Source of the DNA: an uncultured Glaciecola sp.
GTDB lineage: Bacteria; Pseudomonadota; Gammaproteobacteria; Enterobacterales; Alteromonadaceae
Length of the DNA: 64,000 bases
Reading direction: 5' to 3'
Assembly (NCBI GenBank): GCA_947496235.1
Contig: CANMCE010000003.1
Span: 62,001-126,000 of the forward strand
In this document: piece by piece, positions 60,737 to 64,000 of the stretch
How the letters are laid out: every line of letters starts with the position of its first letter
How positions within the stretch are numbered: position 1 is the first letter of the stretch
The notes under the pieces: model-generated
Told to the model about the DNA's origin: nothing
The model's database searches: none
Seen by the model: the letters and a program-made list of their open reading frames with translations, nothing else
Made by a program: the position numbers and the translations under genes

Positions 60737-61420
60737 CTATTTTGACAAGGTTAAGCTAACCATAAGCCTAGGTCCATCCTCTTCGGTCAACTCCATGTAC
60801 CCATTATGCAATTTTGCAATTTGTTTTGTGAAGTTTAATCCCAGTCCAGTATTTTCAGGATTACTTGCACCACTTCTAAAGGCTTCAGTAATAATATTGA
60901 TAGAGCCTGAACGAAAACGATTGCCGTTATCTTGAATGATAATTGAAATATGTTTTTCTGATTCCTCACATTGAATTTGAACTTTGACATCCTCAGAATT
61001 TTCTAAACTATGTTGGAATGAATTGGTAATTATGTATTTTAAAGCTTGCTTGATTAGCCCTTCATCCACTTTCACGGTTAGGTCTTCGGGCACATCTACT
61101 TCAATTTGAGAAGCTGATATTTGTAATTCAGAAGCCAATTCATTGACTGCATTTATAATTAATTGTTGTAAATTACTGCTTTTCAAAATAGGTTTCTGGT
61201 TAAATAACTTTACCAAATCAGAAAATCGTTTGAGTTTATTTAATCCAGAATTCGCTTCATCTTCTATTAGAGATAGCCAACGATTTCCCCTTTCATCTAA
61301 ACTGGAGGCGTAAGTTGTTCGCATAAGTTGAAGTAATTTGGCGTTTGATCCAAGTGTATTTCTTAGATCATGAGATAAATGACGCATTAACTGACTAAGT
61401 TCTTCTTTTTCGTTCATCAT
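60737..61420 (-). CDS. Sensorless histidine kinase
   Basis: A 227-residue protein consisting only of a histidine kinase core: the H-box HLSHDLRNTLGSN (phosphorylated His near residue 17), the N-box ALKYIITNSFQHS, G1 IIQDNGNR and G2 NTGLGLNFTKQIAK. There is no sensor or membrane domain, so it probably takes its signal from a partner. It starts 5 bases after the CheB-CheR-PAS-receiver gene, whose C-terminal receiver is the likely phosphate acceptor. Confidence 0.9.
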   Translation of the reverse strand: MMNEKEELSQLMRHLSHDLRNTLGSNAKLLQLMRTTYASSLDERGNRWLSLIEDEANSGLNKLKRFSDLVKLFNQKPILKSSNLQQLIINAVNELASELQISASQIEVDVPEDLTVKVDEGLIKQALKYIITNSFQHSLENSEDVKVQIQCEESEKHISIIIQDNGNRFRSGSINIITEAFRSGASNPENTGLGLNFTKQIAKLHNGYMELTEEDGPRLMVSLTLSK

Positions 61421-61425
61421 ACTTT

Positions 61426-64000
61426 TTATGTTTTTGACAAAGTAAACCGTTGGATAGCACTCTTAATACGTTTAGCTAGAAATTCGGATGAAATGTCATC
61501 TTTTTCAACTAAATCTAACAGGCCATGACAAATAAGAAGCGGCACTATGCCATCATTTAAGTCTCCCGTCATTACAATTGTAGGGACTGGCGAAATTTCA
61601 TTGTCAAATTTCTCCACTAAATCGATTGCTGTTTCACTACTTAAATAGTAATCGCATAGACAGACATCAATTGGGATATTTGCAAGTATAAAGCTTGCCT
61701 GCTCTACACTTTTAGCTGAATGTACAACAACTTCAAAATCCGTTATTTTAGATAATTCAACATGGCAAATTTCCATATAGGCATCATTATCTTCAATTAA
61801 AAGTAGATTGATTTTTGATGGATCGAACTGCGTATTCTGATGCAAAGAATAATCGACAATTTTATACAACTCTTTATAGGCGACAACTAACCCTTTTTCC
61901 GCATAAGTCGCTTGGGTAATATCATTGAAAGTAATTACCACACCTGAACTATTTGCCAAGTCATTGTACTTATAGGGATAAATACTCACCCTGACAATAT
62001 GCTTACTTTTCATGGTGATTTCTTTCTCTATTTTTTCATCATTTTTAAATGCGTTTTCAACGTCATTGATCATCTCATCGTATGAAAAGCTTTTTGATAA
62101 ATGATGTAAGGGGCGAGATACATCTGTTTGCCTAAGGTTGATGTACTTTTTGATCTCCTCAGTAAAAAATCGAATATTAAATTCGTCATCTAAGAACAAA
62201 ATTCCTATTTGTGACAACGCAAGCACATTATCCAAATCAGCATTGGTTTGCGATATTTCAGATATTTTGTCTTGATACTCAGAGTTTACGGTATACAGCT
62301 CTTCATTTACGGATTGCAGCTCTTCATTTGTACTTTGCAACTCTTCATTTGATGACATCAACTCTTCATTCGCTGATTGCAATTCTTCGTTAGTCGTTTC
62401 AAGATCTTCAATAGCATGCTTTAACGCTTCTTTGCATTCTAACAATTCAGCTTCGAGTAATTTAATACGCTGATTTGCATGAGACTCAGGGTCATATTTA
62501 AGTATATTTTCATCATCAACTTCGGATTTTTTATCAAAAACCAACCAGATATAACCTAACTCAGATTCAATATCATGTTCCTTTAAATAAAATCCCCGAA
62601 TGTTTACATTGACATATTCACCCTGATGTAAGGTTGTTAGGTCAGTAAATGTCACTGGCGATTTACTCTCTTTGGCTTTATCGATTATTGATTTTGTCGC
62701 TATAAGTAAATCTTCATGAATAATATCATCGATTAACCCGCCCAATTTATTCGGCACCAAACTCCTTACAAAGGGCGTTATATCACCATGTATTTGTAGA
62801 ATGTGTAAATCCTCACTCAGCAATAAACATGGGTGAAAGCAATTTAAAATTAAGGCTTCATTTGCGAATCCCAACGATTGGGTATTAGGTCGTCTCCGGT
62901 AATCACTTAACAAAGATTCAATGGGAGGAATCTTACTATTCGCCGTGTAATTTTTTTCCATATTAGATTGACCAGTTTGGTGCTGATTTAAAATTATTCT
63001 TTCAGAACTTATTTTTTTAAATACTCTAAGGTCTCTAGACACTTCGGAAAATTTTGTTGAAATTTCACCTAGATTTTCTGATTTCCCTAGAAATAGATAG
63101 CCATTTTTACACAGGGAAAAGAAAATAGATGATAATATCCGAGTTTGCGACTCATGATTAAAGTAGATAAGAACATTTCGACAACTGATAAACGAAACCT
63201 TTGAGAAAGGCACGTCAAGTAATGCATCATGTTCGGCAAAGGCAATTGCTTTTCTCAGTTTTTTGACAACTTGATAGTGGTCCTCGTCAACTTGAACAAA
63301 ATATTTATTGAGCAAGTGCTCAGGAACATCAGCTTCAATATCTTTTGAATAAAGACCTTGCGATCCCCATAAAATTGCATCTTTGTTAACGTCGGTGGCA
63401 AAGCATTTTAATAAATTAGATTTTCCTTGTTTCTCCAATTCTTCTAGGAATAATATTGCCAAAGAATAGATTTCCTCCCCAGTTGAGCACGCAACACACC
63501 AGACTCTAATGGGATCATCACCTGTTGCTTCTCGCACAATTTTAGGGATAACGTGATTAGTTAAAAAAGTGTAAGGCTCTTTATCCCTAAAAAATTGGGT
63601 CACACCAATTAAAAAATCTTGTTTTAGTTTCTCGGCTTCTTTATCGTCTTTTTGCAGAATGCTGAAATACTCTGACATACTGTCACAGTTAAACACGTAC
63701 ATACGCCTTTGCATGCGACGAATAAGCGTATTTTTTTTGTAGGCTGAAAAATCAATCGCGAAATTCTCATGAATATATTCAAGAATTTCAGCAAAAACAT
63801 TTTTGTTTTTAAAAGATTCGACATCAATATTCTTGAGTACGCCTTTACTAAGATCCTCATGACTTTCAAAGTAGTCATGGAGTTTCTCACCCATTTCATC
63901 CGGTGCTAGAATAAAATCAACATCACCGGTATGAATAGCACTCATCGGCATACCATCAAACTTTGCGGTTTCAGGTTTTTGCACAAGGGTTAGTCCGCCA
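61426..64000 (-). CDS. CheB-CheR-PAS-receiver fusion protein (5' end outside window)
   Basis: The frame continues past base 64000, so the N-terminus is missing; the GTG at 63984 is not the real start. Visible order: the end of a CheB methylesterase domain (AKFDGMPMSAIHTGDVDFI), a CheR methyltransferase domain (TQFFRDKEPY, WCVACSTGEEIYSLA, FISCRNVLIYF), a degenerate PAS-like region, a coiled coil of NEELQS repeats (62290-62394), a PAS domain (DNVLALSQIGILFLDDEFNI) and a C-terminal receiver (LLLIEDNDAY, aspartate in VCLCDYYLS, VMTGDL). It would sense a signal by PAS, modify a chemoreceptor-like target and be phosphorylated by the kinase encoded next. Confidence 0.9.
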   Translation of the reverse strand, partial: GGLTLVQKPETAKFDGMPMSAIHTGDVDFILAPDEMGEKLHDYFESHEDLSKGVLKNIDVESFKNKNVFAEILEYIHENFAIDFSAYKKNTLIRRMQRRMYVFNCDSMSEYFSILQKDDKEAEKLKQDFLIGVTQFFRDKEPYTFLTNHVIPKIVREATGDDPIRVWCVACSTGEEIYSLAILFLEELEKQGKSNLLKCFATDVNKDAILWGSQGLYSKDIEADVPEHLLNKYFVQVDEDHYQVVKKLRKAIAFAEHDALLDVPFSKVSFISCRNVLIYFNHESQTRILSSIFFSLCKNGYLFLGKSENLGEISTKFSEVSRDLRVFKKISSERIILNQHQTGQSNMEKNYTANSKIPPIESLLSDYRRRPNTQSLGFANEALILNCFHPCLLLSEDLHILQIHGDITPFVRSLVPNKLGGLIDDIIHEDLLIATKSIIDKAKESKSPVTFTDLTTLHQGEYVNVNIRGFYLKEHDIESELGYIWLVFDKKSEVDDENILKYDPESHANQRIKLLEAELLECKEALKHAIEDLETTNEELQSANEELMSSNEELQSTNEELQSVNEELYTVNSEYQDKISEISQTNADLDNVLALSQIGILFLDDEFNIRFFTEEIKKYINLRQTDVSRPLHHLSKSFSYDEMINDVENAFKNDEKIEKEITMKSKHIVRVSIYPYKYNDLANSSGVVITFNDITQATYAEKGLVVAYKELYKIVDYSLHQNTQFDPSKINLLLIEDNDAYMEICHVELSKITDFEVVVHSAKSVEQASFILANIPIDVCLCDYYLSSETAIDLVEKFDNEISPVPTIVMTGDLNDGIVPLLICHGLLDLVEKDDISSEFLAKRIKSAIQRFTLSKT
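62290..62394 (-). repeat. Five 21-base repeats coding (T/A/S/V)NEELQS
   Basis: Five imperfect in-frame 21-base units encode TNEELQS, ANEELMS, SNEELQS, TNEELQS and VNEELYT, a coiled-coil linker between the CheR part and the PAS domain. This linker is common in CheR-PAS hybrids and its length can change by repeat slippage. Confidence 0.9.

Noticed and set aside
1-64000. tRNA, rRNA, CRISPR, prophage or insertion sequence
   Set aside because: No cloverleaf-like sequence, spaced direct repeats, phage genes or transposase frames were seen by eye; a tRNA or Rfam scan would be decisive.

Overview
The window looks like a chromosome segment of a marine gammaproteobacterium of the order Alteromonadales, probably near Paraglaciecola, Glaciecola or Aliiglaciecola. 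The reasons are the AT-rich coding style, the small Alteromonadales families DUF3718 and DUF3081, a short FadE, and an XrtA exosortase/exopolysaccharide locus with gammaproteobacterial housekeeping genes (glnE, hldE, tdk, cobB). The genus is inference. I see no tRNA, rRNA, CRISPR array, transposase or phage gene. With corrected starts, no gene-free stretch exceeds 300 bases.

Positions 1-28712 form a large exopolysaccharide (EPS) locus of the exosortase A (XrtA/EpsH) type. It holds an amidotransferase (cut by the window start), three membrane O-acyltransferases, a hexapeptide acyltransferase, several GT4 and GT-C glycosyltransferases, an O-antigen-ligase-like polymerase, a HAD-UbiA polyprenyl-phosphate transferase with a small flippase-like partner, exosortase XrtA fused to an EpsI domain, a polysaccharide deacetylase, an EpsB-type initiating sugar transferase, the export lipoprotein, the chain-length protein, a tyrosine autokinase, an outer-membrane beta-barrel and an XrtA-associated ATPase. 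The strand changes five times, so the locus is built of several transcription units facing each other. hldE (ADP-heptose synthesis for LPS) closes the block.

Positions 28740-37486 carry a GIY-YIG protein, a duplicated DUF350 membrane protein, glnE, a lipid A acyltransferase with a coupled hypothetical gene, DUF3081, and three envelope proteins (two outer-membrane barrels and a LolA-like periplasmic protein).

Positions 37679-47692 are mainly lipid catabolism and signalling: fadE behind a FadR-like site, a GGDEF-EAL protein, thymidine kinase, an acyl-CoA dehydrogenase/phosphotransferase/SDR operon resembling 4-hydroxyacyl-CoA degradation, and a serine beta-lactamase-like hydrolase.

Positions 47719-50711 hold a bufferin operon (BufA1 peptide, MNIO enzyme BufB, partner BufC, DoxX), a recently described copper-buffering RiPP system, preceded by a YHS-domain lipoprotein. 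Then come alpha/beta hydrolase-kynU-atl, yjbQ, ychJ, an M49-like lipoprotein peptidase, a methyltransferase, a sugar porter, a DUF3718 protein, cobB behind two HexR-like palindromes, a dimeric dUTPase, a sensorless histidine kinase, and a CheB-CheR-PAS-receiver fusion that runs off the window end.

The most unusual non-coding signal is a family of short imperfect inverted repeats (core GCCTGTTTATCTTTGTTC) lying exactly at gene ends, whose tips often supply the stop codons of flanking genes.
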